This document shows positions 18,008 through 25,586 of a stretch of DNA of 64,000 nt, one piece after another. Within the stretch, counting starts at the first letter, position 1. Each line of letters starts with the position of its first letter. Made by a program: the position numbers and the translations under genes. Under the pieces are notes generated by a model. That model was not told the origin of the DNA. It searched no databases and was given only the letters and a program-made list of their open reading frames with translations. This DNA comes from Bacillus pumilus (lineage in GTDB: Bacteria > Bacillota > Bacilli > Bacillales > Bacillaceae). The DNA lies in NCBI RefSeq assembly GCF_002744245.1, contig NZ_NKHG01000113.1:62001-126000 (forward strand). Reading direction: 5' to 3'.

Positions 18008-18901
18008 TTGAATACAATAGAGCAGCTAAGATTGGGTGTAACAGAATTACATGTGTCCAACTTTGAGCGTTCTTTGCCTTTTTATACAGACATTTTAGGA
18101 TTTACTATTTTAGATCAGACGGAATCCACCGTCTCTCTTGGCAGCAATGCGAAGGAACCGATCCTTTTGTTAAAAGAAGATGCACAGCTCAAGGAGAAGC
18201 CTGACCATGAGCCAGGGCTTTATCATTTCGCTGTTTTATTACCTACCAGAAAAAACCTGGGCACATGGCTGGCACATGTGATCAAAAAAGGCTATCCTTT
18301 AATTGGAGCAAGCGATCACTTTTTCAGTGAAGCCATTTATTTAAGTGATCCTGACGGCATTGGCGTCGAAATTTATGCTGATCGCCCTGAGGACGTTTGG
18401 GTAGGTGAACATGGAGAACTGAAAGGTGGCGGAAATGCTCCGCTTGATGGAGATGATCTCCTGCAAGAAGCAGCTGATTCTACATGGGAAGGACTCCCTG
18501 CTGGGACAGTCATGGGACACTTGCATTTCCATCTTAACCCAGAAGAAGCTGAATCCTTTTATGTGAATACGCTCGGTTTTCATATCCGAATGGCTCCCCC
18601 AGCGAGTGTATTTATTGCTGCTGGTGTATACCATCATCACCTTGCCTTTAATGCATGGGGACGTGGGAGAAAAGGAGTCATTGATCGACGTTTTTCAGGA
18701 ATTAGAAGCTATACACTAGTTTTCCCAGATGAAACAGACAGACAATCCGTCGTAAAACGTCTGACACAAGCAGGCATTCACGTAGAAATGACAGGAAAAA
18801 GCAACTCATTTGTTGATCCATTTGGCGTTCTCGTTCGTTTACAGATTGAAGAAACAGACAAAAAAGAAGGTGTAGAATATGGACAAACACACAGGTCTTA
18901 A
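18008..18901 (+). CDS. VOC-family extradiol dioxygenase, CatE-like
   Basis: 297 residues from a TTG start with GAAGGAG 7-8 nt upstream. Two tandem vicinal-oxygen-chelate modules are visible: module 1 from LRLGVTELHVSNFERSLPFY to DPDGIGVEIYADRP, module 2 from MGHLHFHLNPEEAESFY to DPFGVLVRLQIEE. The family opens catechols or works on related substrates in B. subtilis CatE (YfiE), which is also under an HxlR repressor. Metal ligands are most likely the His in module 2 (GHLHFH, HHHLAF) and a late Glu. The end overlaps the GTP cyclohydrolase gene by 23 nt, so its substrate may be a product of that pathway rather than catechol; that is inference. Confidence 0.8.
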   Translation: MNTIEQLRLGVTELHVSNFERSLPFYTDILGFTILDQTESTVSLGSNAKEPILLLKEDAQLKEKPDHEPGLYHFAVLLPTRKNLGTWLAHVIKKGYPLIGASDHFFSEAIYLSDPDGIGVEIYADRPEDVWVGEHGELKGGGNAPLDGDDLLQEAADSTWEGLPAGTVMGHLHFHLNPEEAESFYVNTLGFHIRMAPPASVFIAAGVYHHHLAFNAWGRGRKGVIDRRFSGIRSYTLVFPDETDRQSVVKRLTQAGIHVEMTGKSNSFVDPFGVLVRLQIEETDKKEGVEYGQTHRS

Positions 18902-19640
18902 AACAGCTATTTTAAAAGATAAAATCAAACGAGTACAGCAAGAAGACGGATATATATATATCACTGGCCCCATTAAACTGCCAGTGAATTTAGATGGTAG
19001 AACCGTGATGTTCAACTGGTATTCATGGTTAAAGGACGACGGACAACAACCGTTATCAGATGAAGCTTTAATTGAAAGTCTCTCCTCTCGCCAGCTTGCG
19101 GATCACCAGCAATCAAGCGTCCTTGTTTATGGAGATTTCGAGCATGCCGATGAAGCACTTATCCGTATGCACTCCATTTGCCATACTGGTGATATTTTTG
19201 GAAGCAAACGCTGCGACTGCGGGTTCCAATTGAAGCAGTCCATGCGAATGATTGAGGATAACGGAGCAGGTGCCTTGTTTTATTTAGCCAATCATGAAGG
19301 ACGCGGCATAGGTCTTTTCAGTAAAGCCATGGCCTACATTCTTCAAGAGAACGGCTACGATACAGTGGAAGCAAATGAAGCTCTTGGCTTTGCAGATGAC
19401 ACGCGTCAATATGAAGAAGCGATTGCTGTTCTTCAAACACTGCGTACAAAACCAGTCAGACTCATTACCAATAATCCGAAAAAGACAGATGCCATCAGTC
19501 ATGCAGGCCTTTCTCTTTCTGGACGCATTCCGCTTTGGGGTGATGTCTCTGAGTTCAACGAAAAATACTTGCAGACAAAAATTAACCGCTCTGGTCACAT
19601 GAAGGCGGATCAAGAGGTGCGTACGATTGCCACATCATGA
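18879..19640 (+). CDS. GTP cyclohydrolase II (RibA-type, stand-alone)
   Basis: Opens GTP to formate, pyrophosphate and 2,5-diamino-6-ribosylamino-4-pyrimidinone phosphate. 253 residues, with a ~65-residue N-terminal extension and no DHBP synthase domain. Zinc cysteines are present in CHTGDIFGSKRCDCG, and the Tyr (KAMAY) and Arg (DDTRQY) matching E. coli Tyr105 and Arg128 are kept. Oddity: the usual RQEGR motif reads NHEGR, so two near-invariant residues are changed. It overlaps both neighbours (23 and 14 nt). Bacillus normally carries a housekeeping ribDEAH operon elsewhere, so this is probably a specialised paralogue. Confidence 0.85.
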   Translation: MDKHTGLKTAILKDKIKRVQQEDGYIYITGPIKLPVNLDGRTVMFNWYSWLKDDGQQPLSDEALIESLSSRQLADHQQSSVLVYGDFEHADEALIRMHSICHTGDIFGSKRCDCGFQLKQSMRMIEDNGAGALFYLANHEGRGIGLFSKAMAYILQENGYDTVEANEALGFADDTRQYEEAIAVLQTLRTKPVRLITNNPKKTDAISHAGLSLSGRIPLWGDVSEFNEKYLQTKINRSGHMKADQEVRTIATS

Positions 19641-20718
19641 GCGATATATGAAGCTAGCCCTTGAAAATGCAAAGGCAATGAAAGGTCAGACATCACCAAA
19701 CCCGCTCGTCGGGGCTGTGATTGTGCGGGATAATGAAATTGTTGGCGTCGGTGCTCACATGAAGGCTGGCGAACCACATGCTGAAATTCATGCGCTCAAA
19801 ATGGCTGGAGACAAGGCAAAAGGAGCCACGATTTATGTGACCCTAGAGCCTTGTTCCCATCATGGCCGCACAGGCCCTTGCGCTGAAGCACTTGTCAAAG
19901 CCGGCGTAGAAACGGTTGTCGTAGCTGCACTTGACCCGAACCCGCTTGTCGCTGGCCGTGGAATCGCCATTTTACAAGACGCAGGTATCCAAGTGATCAC
20001 GGGTGTACTTGAACAGGAATCGATTCTCATGAATGAAGTGTTTAACCATTTTATTACGAAAAAAACGCCTTTTGTGACGCTCAAAGCGGGCATCACATTA
20101 GACGGCAAAATTGCTTCTGCTACGTCTGACAGCAAGTGGATTACGTCACAGACTTCTCGTTATGACGCTCACCACATTCGCAGTATCAATGATGCAATTT
20201 TGGTTGGTGCCCAAACCGTCATTCATGATGATCCATCATTAACTGCACGGATTCCAAATGGTCACCATCCGATACGAATTGTCTTAGACTCTAAGTTGTC
20301 TACACCGCTGACGGCAAAGGTCGTCACCGATCAGATGGCACCTACATGGATTTTTACAACAAAGCAAGCAGATGAGGAAAAACAAGCCGCTTTAGAAGCA
20401 GCTGGGGTCAACGTCATCATGACAGGTGGAGATACGCGAGTACCTTTGCAAGAAGTGCTTCAAGTGCTTGGAGAAAGAAACATCTCCTCCCTCATGATTG
20501 AAGGTGGCGGTCAAGTAAATGCCTCATTTTTAGAGCAGCAGCTTGTTGATAAACTGGTCATCTACATGGCACCTAAACTCATTGGCGGGCGACTCTCTCC
20601 TTCCTTTTTCGGAGGCGAAGGCATCCCCCTCATGAGTGACGCAATTGAACTGGATCAACTCACCGTTGAACAGCTAGGGAAAGATATGAAAATAACGGGC
20701 TATCCCGTTTATCAATAA
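19627..20718 (+). CDS. RibD-type pyrimidine deaminase/reductase
   Basis: 363 residues: an N-terminal cytidine-deaminase-like domain (1-145) with the zinc motifs HAEIHAL and PCSHHGRTGPC, and a C-terminal reductase domain (about 150-363) with VTLKAGITLDGKIA and IEGGGQVNASF. It would turn the GTP cyclohydrolase II product into 5-amino-6-ribitylaminouracil phosphate. The TTG start lies inside the end of the cyclohydrolase gene with GAGGTG upstream. No ribE, ribH or flavokinase gene is nearby, so this is not a full riboflavin operon. Confidence 0.88.
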   Translation: MPHHERYMKLALENAKAMKGQTSPNPLVGAVIVRDNEIVGVGAHMKAGEPHAEIHALKMAGDKAKGATIYVTLEPCSHHGRTGPCAEALVKAGVETVVVAALDPNPLVAGRGIAILQDAGIQVITGVLEQESILMNEVFNHFITKKTPFVTLKAGITLDGKIASATSDSKWITSQTSRYDAHHIRSINDAILVGAQTVIHDDPSLTARIPNGHHPIRIVLDSKLSTPLTAKVVTDQMAPTWIFTTKQADEEKQAALEAAGVNVIMTGGDTRVPLQEVLQVLGERNISSLMIEGGGQVNASFLEQQLVDKLVIYMAPKLIGGRLSPSFFGGEGIPLMSDAIELDQLTVEQLGKDMKITGYPVYQ

Positions 20719-20723
20719 ACAAA

Positions 20724-20757
20724 AAAGCTTGTAGATTGGGTCTACAGGCTTTTTTTC
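20724..20757 (+). terminator. Terminator of dioxygenase/GCH2/RibD operon
   Basis: Stem AAGCTTGTAGA / TCTACAGGCTT followed by seven T. It separates the operon from fosB. Confidence 0.8.
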
Positions 20758-20781
20758 AAATTATATTTTGAGGTGAATGTT

Positions 20782-21210
20782 TTGTCGATAAAAGGAATCA
20801 ACCATTTGTTATTTTCTGTTTCTGATTTAGAGACCTCTATTGATTTTTACACAAAAGTATTTGACGCAACTTTATTAGTAAAAGGGAAAAATACAGCTTA
20901 CTTTGATTTGAACGGGCTATGGCTTGCCCTCAATGTGGAAAAAGACATCCCTCGTCAAGAGATACATCATTCTTACACACACATCGCTTTTTCAATTGAT
21001 GAAGAGGATATAGATCACATGTACAACAAACTAAAATATTTGAACGTCAATATCTTGCCAGGTCGGCCTAGAGACGCAAGAGATCAGAAGTCGATTTACT
21101 TTACGGACCCTGATGGACATAAATTTGAGTTTCATACAGGAACCATGAAAGATCGAATAGATTATTACAAACAAGAGAAAACACAGATGGAGTTTTTTGA
21201 TAAATCGTGA
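20782..21210 (+). CDS. fosB: Metallothiol transferase FosB (fosfomycin resistance)
   Basis: Adds bacillithiol (or cysteine) to fosfomycin. The TTG at 20782 is preferred: GAGGTG lies 6 nt upstream and the start then reads MSIKGINHLLFSV, as in B. subtilis FosB; a GTG 9 nt earlier is possible. 142 residues, one VOC module pair with metal ligands His in INHLLF, His in YTHIAF and Glu in KFEFHTG. The typical RxRDxRDxKSIYF segment is present. Monocistronic, between a terminator and a non-coding stretch. Confidence 0.93.
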   Translation: MSIKGINHLLFSVSDLETSIDFYTKVFDATLLVKGKNTAYFDLNGLWLALNVEKDIPRQEIHHSYTHIAFSIDEEDIDHMYNKLKYLNVNILPGRPRDARDQKSIYFTDPDGHKFEFHTGTMKDRIDYYKQEKTQMEFFDKS

Positions 21211-21354
21211 AAGAAGTACAGAGAGGAAACAATAAGGTGCTATTCGTCATTTGATAGAAAAGCTGGTAAAATATACATAGAAACGTGTAGCAAGCGATAG
21301 TCCTCCCCCCTTCCATACTAAAGGTGTTTTTATGCCGAGAAAGGAGGGGTCAGT

Positions 21355-21510
21355 TTGAGAACAAAACTTGTGCGTTCACGCGTTGAGAGACGCAAGAACA
21401 TAAAGAAAGAAGCTTGTACCTGCAAGTACAAGCTTTGGTTCCTTATCTTAAATTCAATCCGAACTCTAGTCCAGTTCATAGTATGGATTATAGATAAGAG
21501 ACCGTTCTGA
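21355..21510 (+). CDS. Small basic protein, unknown (51 aa)
   Basis: A TTG start behind a strong AAAGGAGGGG site opens a 51-residue frame: basic N-terminal half (MRTKLVRSRVERRKN), a CTCKYK motif, then a hydrophobic C-terminal segment (LWFLILNSIRTL, FIVWII). The leader contains a C-rich stretch near 21301 that could pair with the ribosome site. A large hairpin ending in a T run follows. The layout recalls short membrane-peptide mRNAs of type I toxin systems, but no known family was recognised. Confidence 0.4.
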   Translation: MRTKLVRSRVERRKNIKKEACTCKYKLWFLILNSIRTLVQFIVWIIDKRPF

Positions 21511-21534
21511 ATTAACCCTTAAGATTATCATGAA

Positions 21535-21621
21535 AAATAAAGTGGCACCTTCATTACCCCTAGTCAAGGTAATGCTGGTTCTATCTCGTTTCTGTTTTTT
21601 GGAGGGCTACTTTATTTTTTT
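21535..21621 (+). terminator. Large two-part hairpin ending in a T run
   Basis: Outer stem AAATAAAGTGGC / GCTACTTTATTT encloses an inner stem CATTACC / GGTAATG and is followed by a T run. It lies 25 nt after the small ORF and is the likely 3' end of its transcript. Confidence 0.5.
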
Positions 21622-22085
21622 CATATTATTTCAGTGTATTCCTCAAATTAAAAATTTATACATAGAAAAAGCACACGGTAGTCAGCCGAGTGCCCAAATT
21701 AAATTTCTTTTCAGTTATATGGTGAACGTTCAAGAAATTCACCTTGAAGCTCTCGTGCTTCAGTTTGAAAACTAGTTCAACTTAGTCCGAGTTGAACAAA
21801 AAACTTGTGCAACTACATGTTACCATAAGTAACAATTTGTTACCATAGATAAGCATATTTTTTTAACCTTAATGTGTCATTTCAAATGATTGATACTGAA
21901 TATATTTTAAACATTCTGTGTAAATCTCTAAGGACTGTGCAGAATTTTCATTTTTTTGTTACTTGCAGTAATTTCAAATTAGAGTGAGCTAAATTTATTT
22001 TTTCCTCTTATCAAATAAACTGAACAACTATCTATATAACTTAAAAGTGTGACTTGTTGTCCTCCTACTTTCTATTGGCAACTGT
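21622..22085. other. Intergenic stretch, no gene recognised
   Basis: AT-rich. One 81-codon plus-strand frame (21530-21775) crosses the hairpin above, has no ribosome site and looks like chance. A small inverted repeat occurs near 21775-21795 (AGTTCAACTTAG / CCGAGTTGAACA). Confidence 0.5.
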
Positions 22086-22091
22086 AAGACC

Positions 22092-22145
22092 TTTTCAGTT
22101 AAATAAAAAAAGAATCAGTTTTCAGTTAAATAAAAAAAGAATCAG
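22092..22145. repeat. Exact 27-bp tandem duplication
   Basis: The 27-bp unit beginning TTTTCAGTTAAATAAAAA and ending AGAATCAG occurs twice back to back (22092-22118 and 22119-22145) without mismatch. It duplicates the T-tract side of the deacetylase terminator. Confidence 0.9.
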
Positions 22146-22165
22146 TATATTAAAAAACTGATTCC
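22139..22165 (-). terminator. Terminator of the polysaccharide deacetylase gene
   Basis: Stem GAATCAGT / ACTGATTC; on the minus strand it is followed by seven T, 83 nt past the deacetylase stop. Confidence 0.7.
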
Positions 22166-22247
22166 TTATCCCAATCCAAAACAAGTTTTATTCAATCCGT
22201 GAAACTTGTCGTAAAATGTTTCATGTGAAACATCTGTCATCTGAAAT

Positions 22248-23105
22248 CTATGAATTCCCCTCCACCAGCCTGCCAAAGCTTTCTGGTGAAAGTCCCGGCG
22301 AAATGCGAATGCGGTGTAAAGACATCATGCCTTGCTCCTTTTTGGCATGCCCTGGTTCAGTGGTAACAGCCATCTGATATCCCGCTTCCTTCGCCAGCTT
22401 TAGCGTGTCTTCGTTATAGCGCCCAACCGGATAGCTGACCATTCTCGTCCGCTGAGAAAATCGTTGATCAAAGAACGCCTTTGACCCTTTCAATTCCTCT
22501 TCCTGTTGCTCTTTTGATAATCGATTGAGCTCTAAATGATGAATCGTATGACTCTCAATCGATAGACCATGAGCCATCATCTCATCCATTTGATCATCTG
22601 TTAAGTGATGCGGTCGTCCAATCGATTGCTCAATCATAAAAATCGTTGCTTTCATCCCATATTGCTTTAAGATCGGAAATGCCTTTGTGTAGTTGTCGGT
22701 ATATCCATCGTCAAATGTAATCAGGACACACTTTTCACTTGGTTTCGTATTTGTTGTGAAGATGTGATACGCCTCTTCCGGCGACAGCGTGACATAATCG
22801 TTGTCCTTCAGCCATTTCATATGAGCCGCAAACTCACTCTTTGGCACACGTAATGAGTTGCCGCTAGAGATGCTGTGATACATCAAGATCGGGAACTCGA
22901 CAGGCTCCTTTTGCTGAATCCAATTTTGTCTGTCTACCTCGGTCGTTTTCTTCTGGTGATTCTGTTCTGTCTCTTTTGCTTGTACTGGATCCTTTTCCTC
23001 TTTTACTACTTGCTGATTTCCTTCCGTTTGCTGCTTCGCTCCCATACAGCCCGGAACGACTAGCACCACAAGACCAACCGCAATAAAAATACATATTTTC
23101 TTCAT
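22248..23105 (-). CDS. Polysaccharide deacetylase lipoprotein (NodB domain)
   Basis: 285 residues: lipobox VPGC at about residues 17-20, a charged linker rich in K/E/Q (21-65), then a NodB deacetylase domain. The first metal motif is TFDDGYTDN, the second SHTIHHLEL, and the catalytic-side motif is SYPVGRYNEDT. It probably removes acetyl groups from wall or extracellular glycans at the outer membrane face; the exact substrate is unknown. Single gene with its own terminator. Confidence 0.85.
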   Translation of the reverse strand: MKKICIFIAVGLVVLVVPGCMGAKQQTEGNQQVVKEEKDPVQAKETEQNHQKKTTEVDRQNWIQQKEPVEFPILMYHSISSGNSLRVPKSEFAAHMKWLKDNDYVTLSPEEAYHIFTTNTKPSEKCVLITFDDGYTDNYTKAFPILKQYGMKATIFMIEQSIGRPHHLTDDQMDEMMAHGLSIESHTIHHLELNRLSKEQQEEELKGSKAFFDQRFSQRTRMVSYPVGRYNEDTLKLAKEAGYQMAVTTEPGHAKKEQGMMSLHRIRISPGLSPESFGRLVEGNS

Positions 23106-23571
23106 TCACCAATCCTGCTTTCTCTCTATCTACCGAATGATTATAACAGAAATTGGTTGATGACTGACACCTATTTTGACAGGGTGTTCATTTTTTACAC
23201 ATTTCAATCATTTAATAGCGAGCAGATGATTCATAGAGAACTAGACAGCTCTACGACATACATGGATGACCAAGTTGTCAAACTTCTCAAGGCAAAACAG
23301 CAGAAAGCTCATAATACTCTAAACCTGTGGCGATTCCTTCATTGATCAAATCATCAATATAACGAGTTCAACTTAATCAATGAGCAACCTCGACCAATTG
23401 ATCGATATCCAGCTCCTGACGTAGACATAGCACGGGTTTCTCTCCCCTGATCTAATACTTTTGCCTATCCCTCATAAACGAAAAAAGAACTCTTTGCCCT
23501 GTTTTCCTTTCAGATGGGGAACTTCGATATGGCTCCAACGTATGAATATAAAACAAGAGAAGGGATACATC
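23106..23571. other. Intergenic stretch with possible decayed coding sequence
   Basis: A plus-strand frame of 62 codons (23157-23345) has no convincing ribosome site and breaks off at stops; codon-like sequence continues in other frames to about 23440. No family was recognised. The 120 nt before 23572 should hold the promoter of the next small gene. Confidence 0.3.
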
Positions 23572-23784
23572 ATGGGTGCTTTTATGATGATTGTGATGAA
23601 CTTTTTGGCTTTTATCGCACTATTCATTGTTCACATTCTGACACCAAAGGAAAAACGTACATCGTCTAAGCATGCGGCACATTACAGCACAACGACAAGT
23701 AACTATACGGATTCTTATACTCATCACGCTTCAGGTGCCTTCTGTGGAAATGACTCAGACGGACTTAGCGGTGGATGTGACTAA
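23572..23784 (+). CDS. Small membrane protein with Ser/Thr-rich, Cys-ended tail (70 aa)
   Basis: The ATG at 23572 is used because AGAAGGG lies about 8 nt upstream. Residues 3-24 are a single hydrophobic helix, then a basic turn (TPKEKRTSSK), a Ser/Thr/His/Tyr-rich stretch, and the end CGNDSDGLSGGCD with two cysteines. The DxDG-like tail next to a helix resembles no family recognised here. A terminator follows directly. Confidence 0.6.
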   Translation: MGAFMMIVMNFLAFIALFIVHILTPKEKRTSSKHAAHYSTTTSNYTDSYTHHASGAFCGNDSDGLSGGCD

Positions 23785-23785
23785 A

Positions 23786-23819
23786 CAAAAAAACAGCCGT
23801 TGATGAAGACGGCTGTTTC
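23786..23819. terminator. Bidirectional terminator
   Basis: Stem AAACAGCCGT / ACGGCTGTTT with A/T runs on both sides, between the convergent 70-aa gene and the YwqH-like gene. Confidence 0.8.
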
Positions 23820-23829
23820 ATTCATTTTA

Positions 23830-24255
23830 TTAAAGAGCGTTCCAGCCCCGTTCAATCAAATGTTTGACATCTTTTGCAAAATCTTCGCCCTTTTCCATGA
23901 CATCCTGGGCTCTTCCAGCAAAATTACTGGCGACAGCAAGCTCCATTTTTTTCAATTCAAAGTGCAAGATTTTTTGGTCAATCTCCGTAATATAGGTTTC
24001 ATACTCATTGTTCACAATGTCATGCATCACACTATAGGCTTCTTTCCGATGGCGGTGAAAGTCTGTTCCTCTCTCACCTTTCCATGACGAATCTAGAGCA
24101 GGCTTTTTGATTTCCTTTATATCAGACTGCACATGATCTTGTTCTGTTCGAATATTGCTTTTGGCTGTCTTTAACCGAGAGATCATTTCGTCAAATTCTG
24201 CACGTTTATTTTCGATTCCCATATGCAGATGGTGCAGCATCTCGGATAAACTCAT
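23830..24255 (-). CDS. YwqH-like (DUF5082) type VII secretion-associated protein, copy 2
   Basis: 141 residues from the ATG at 24255, chosen because AGAGGTGG lies 5 nt upstream and it then matches the length and start (MSLSEML) of the paralogue at 24865. Almost all alpha-helical with heptad-like pattern; conserved SSWKGERGTDF in the middle. YwqH-type proteins are small partners of LXG polymorphic toxins exported by the Bacillus type VII (Yuk/Ess) system. No LXG gene is present next to it. Confidence 0.75.
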   Translation of the reverse strand: MSLSEMLHHLHMGIENKRAEFDEMISRLKTAKSNIRTEQDHVQSDIKEIKKPALDSSWKGERGTDFHRHRKEAYSVMHDIVNNEYETYITEIDQKILHFELKKMELAVASNFAGRAQDVMEKGEDFAKDVKHLIERGWNAL

Positions 24256-24372
24256 GTCATCCACCTCTATCGGACCTCATACGAAAGCGCAGCGTTAGAA
24301 TCTTTGGCAGCCAGCAAGTTCACCTGCTTTTGCCCATTCTAGTATTTTTATCGTTCGCTTTCTATTATGTAT

Positions 24373-24408
24373 AGTATAAGGTGAAAAGCCTCAGTCTTAA
24401 ATAGGGAA
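24373..24408 (-). promoter_or_regulatory. Shared promoter-like element before YwqH copy 2
   Basis: The minus-strand sequence from TCCCTATT through CTTTTCACC to TTATACTATA is closely similar to that at 25381-25420 upstream of YwqH copy 1. It holds a TATA-type -10. The likeness suggests a duplicated promoter with common control. Confidence 0.45.
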
Positions 24409-24439
24409 AAGGTGTCCTTTTGGCGAAGGGGTTGGAAGA

Positions 24440-24477
24440 AAAACGGAATAATACAAGGTCGTAAATCCCGTTTTTTA
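24440..24477. terminator. Hairpin between the YwqI-like and second YwqH-like genes
   Basis: Arms AAACGGAAT / ATCCCGTTT with one mismatch and a T run on both strands. It isolates the second YwqH gene from the first two. Confidence 0.5.
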
Positions 24478-24562
24478 TATAATTCTTAAGGACTATATTT
24501 AATTCCCAATCATGTCAATGTCAGTTATAAATGTCAGTCATAATCGAAATGATTTTGCTGCT

Positions 24563-24826
24563 TTATTTTGCAGCAATCGCTTCATCTTGTTCTTTTAACG
24601 TCTTCACATTAGAACGCGTATCCTGAACATTTTTGATCAAGGCTTCTTTAAAGCTAGAGACCATTTCGTTAACCTCTGCCTCACGCGATGTCCACTTGGT
24701 TACAAATTCAAGGCTGTTTTCCCCCGCTTTATCTGCTGCTTTTTTCATTGTTAAAGCTTCGACTGCTTGCGAGACTTCATCTAGTTTATCCATGACGGTT
24801 TGGTAGTTTAACTTAATTTGTCCCAT
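24563..24826 (-). CDS. YwqI-like (DUF5344) type VII secretion-associated protein
   Basis: 87 residues, helical, beginning MGQIKLNYQTVMDKLDEV, with GGAGG 8 nt before the ATG. The size, helical hairpin and position straight after a YwqH-type gene match ywqH-ywqI of B. subtilis, where ywqJ (an LXG toxin) follows. Here a terminator-like hairpin and a second YwqH gene follow instead. Confidence 0.72.
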   Translation of the reverse strand: MGQIKLNYQTVMDKLDEVSQAVEALTMKKAADKAGENSLEFVTKWTSREAEVNEMVSSFKEALIKNVQDTRSNVKTLKEQDEAIAAK

Positions 24827-24864
24827 TGTGATATCCTCCAGATTTGTTCATCGTGAAAGCAGCT

Positions 24865-25290
24865 CTACAAGCTGCTCCATGCTTTTGAGATCAAGCGTTT
24901 TGCGTCTTCCACTGCGTCTTCTCCTTTTTCAGCAAGACGCGCAGCATCTCCGGCTAAGGAACTGGCAAAGGATAAAGCAGCTTGTTCGGCTTCTAATGTA
25001 CTGATTTTAAATTCGATGCGGCTCACATAACGTGGGTATTTGTCGTTTACGATTGTTTGCAGCGCATCATGTGCTTCATTTCGTTCTGATTTGAAATCTT
25101 GGCTTCGCTCACCTTTCCAAGAGGCCCCAAGCTTTGGTTGTTTGATTTGCTTTAGGTCTGTTTCTGCCGCATCTTGTTCTCGTTCAACCTTACTTTTCGC
25201 CTTTTTGAGTCGAGCGATTTTCTCTTCAATTTCTGCTTTTTTATTAGAAATGCCACCGTTAAGGGCAGAAAGCATATCCGATAAGCTCAT
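24865..25290 (-). CDS. YwqH-like (DUF5082) type VII secretion-associated protein, copy 1
   Basis: 141 residues from the ATG at 25290 (AGGAGGAGG 7 nt upstream; a 16-codon extension is possible but unlikely). It starts MSLSDMLSALNGG and contains GASWKGERSQDF, aligning along its whole length with copy 2 (23830-24255). Charged helices 15-60 suggest a coiled coil. Expected role: chaperone or targeting partner of an LXG effector. Confidence 0.75.
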   Translation of the reverse strand: MSLSDMLSALNGGISNKKAEIEEKIARLKKAKSKVEREQDAAETDLKQIKQPKLGASWKGERSQDFKSERNEAHDALQTIVNDKYPRYVSRIEFKISTLEAEQAALSFASSLAGDAARLAEKGEDAVEDAKRLISKAWSSL

Positions 25291-25380
25291 ATGGGTTCCT
25301 CCTCCTGTCAAAAAATAAAAACGCTGCTTAGAGTCCATCTAAACGAGCGTAATGGTGAATAGCACTTTTTCCAATATTGT

Positions 25381-25420
25381 TATTATAAGGTTCAAAGACT
25401 CATGTTTGAATAGGGATTTA
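25381..25420 (-). promoter_or_regulatory. Shared promoter-like element before YwqH copy 1
   Basis: On the minus strand TCCCTATTCAAA, GAGTCTTTGAACC and TTATAATAA line up with the element at 24373-24408. TATAAT is a good -10. Confidence 0.45.
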
Positions 25421-25549
25421 TACTCTTTTTATGGTATAAATATGCTTTCATTCTGCTTTACACTATATCTTAAGTCCTCTTTTATAGGGTGTCTAAAATC
25501 ACAATTGCCTTCTATGTATTACACCTAGTCTTCTGGTCCTAGGACAAAT

Positions 25550-25577
25550 AAAAGCCGCTCCTCCTTGAGCGGCTTTT
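25550..25577 (-). terminator. Terminator after mleN
   Basis: Stem AAAGCCGCTC / GAGCGGCTTT flanked by A and T runs, 10 nt past the mleN stop. Confidence 0.85.
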
Positions 25578-25586
25578 GCAAACGGC

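Noticed and set aside
18008-20718. Ordinary riboflavin biosynthesis operon
   Set aside because: Lumazine synthase, riboflavin synthase, DHBP synthase and an FMN riboswitch are all absent, and a VOC dioxygenase gene is the first member.
21530-21775. 81-codon plus-strand frame after fosB
   Set aside because: It runs through a strong hairpin terminator, has no ribosome site and no recognisable similarity.
23157-23345. 62-codon plus-strand frame
   Set aside because: No ribosome site, sequence carries on in other frames; at best a decayed remnant.
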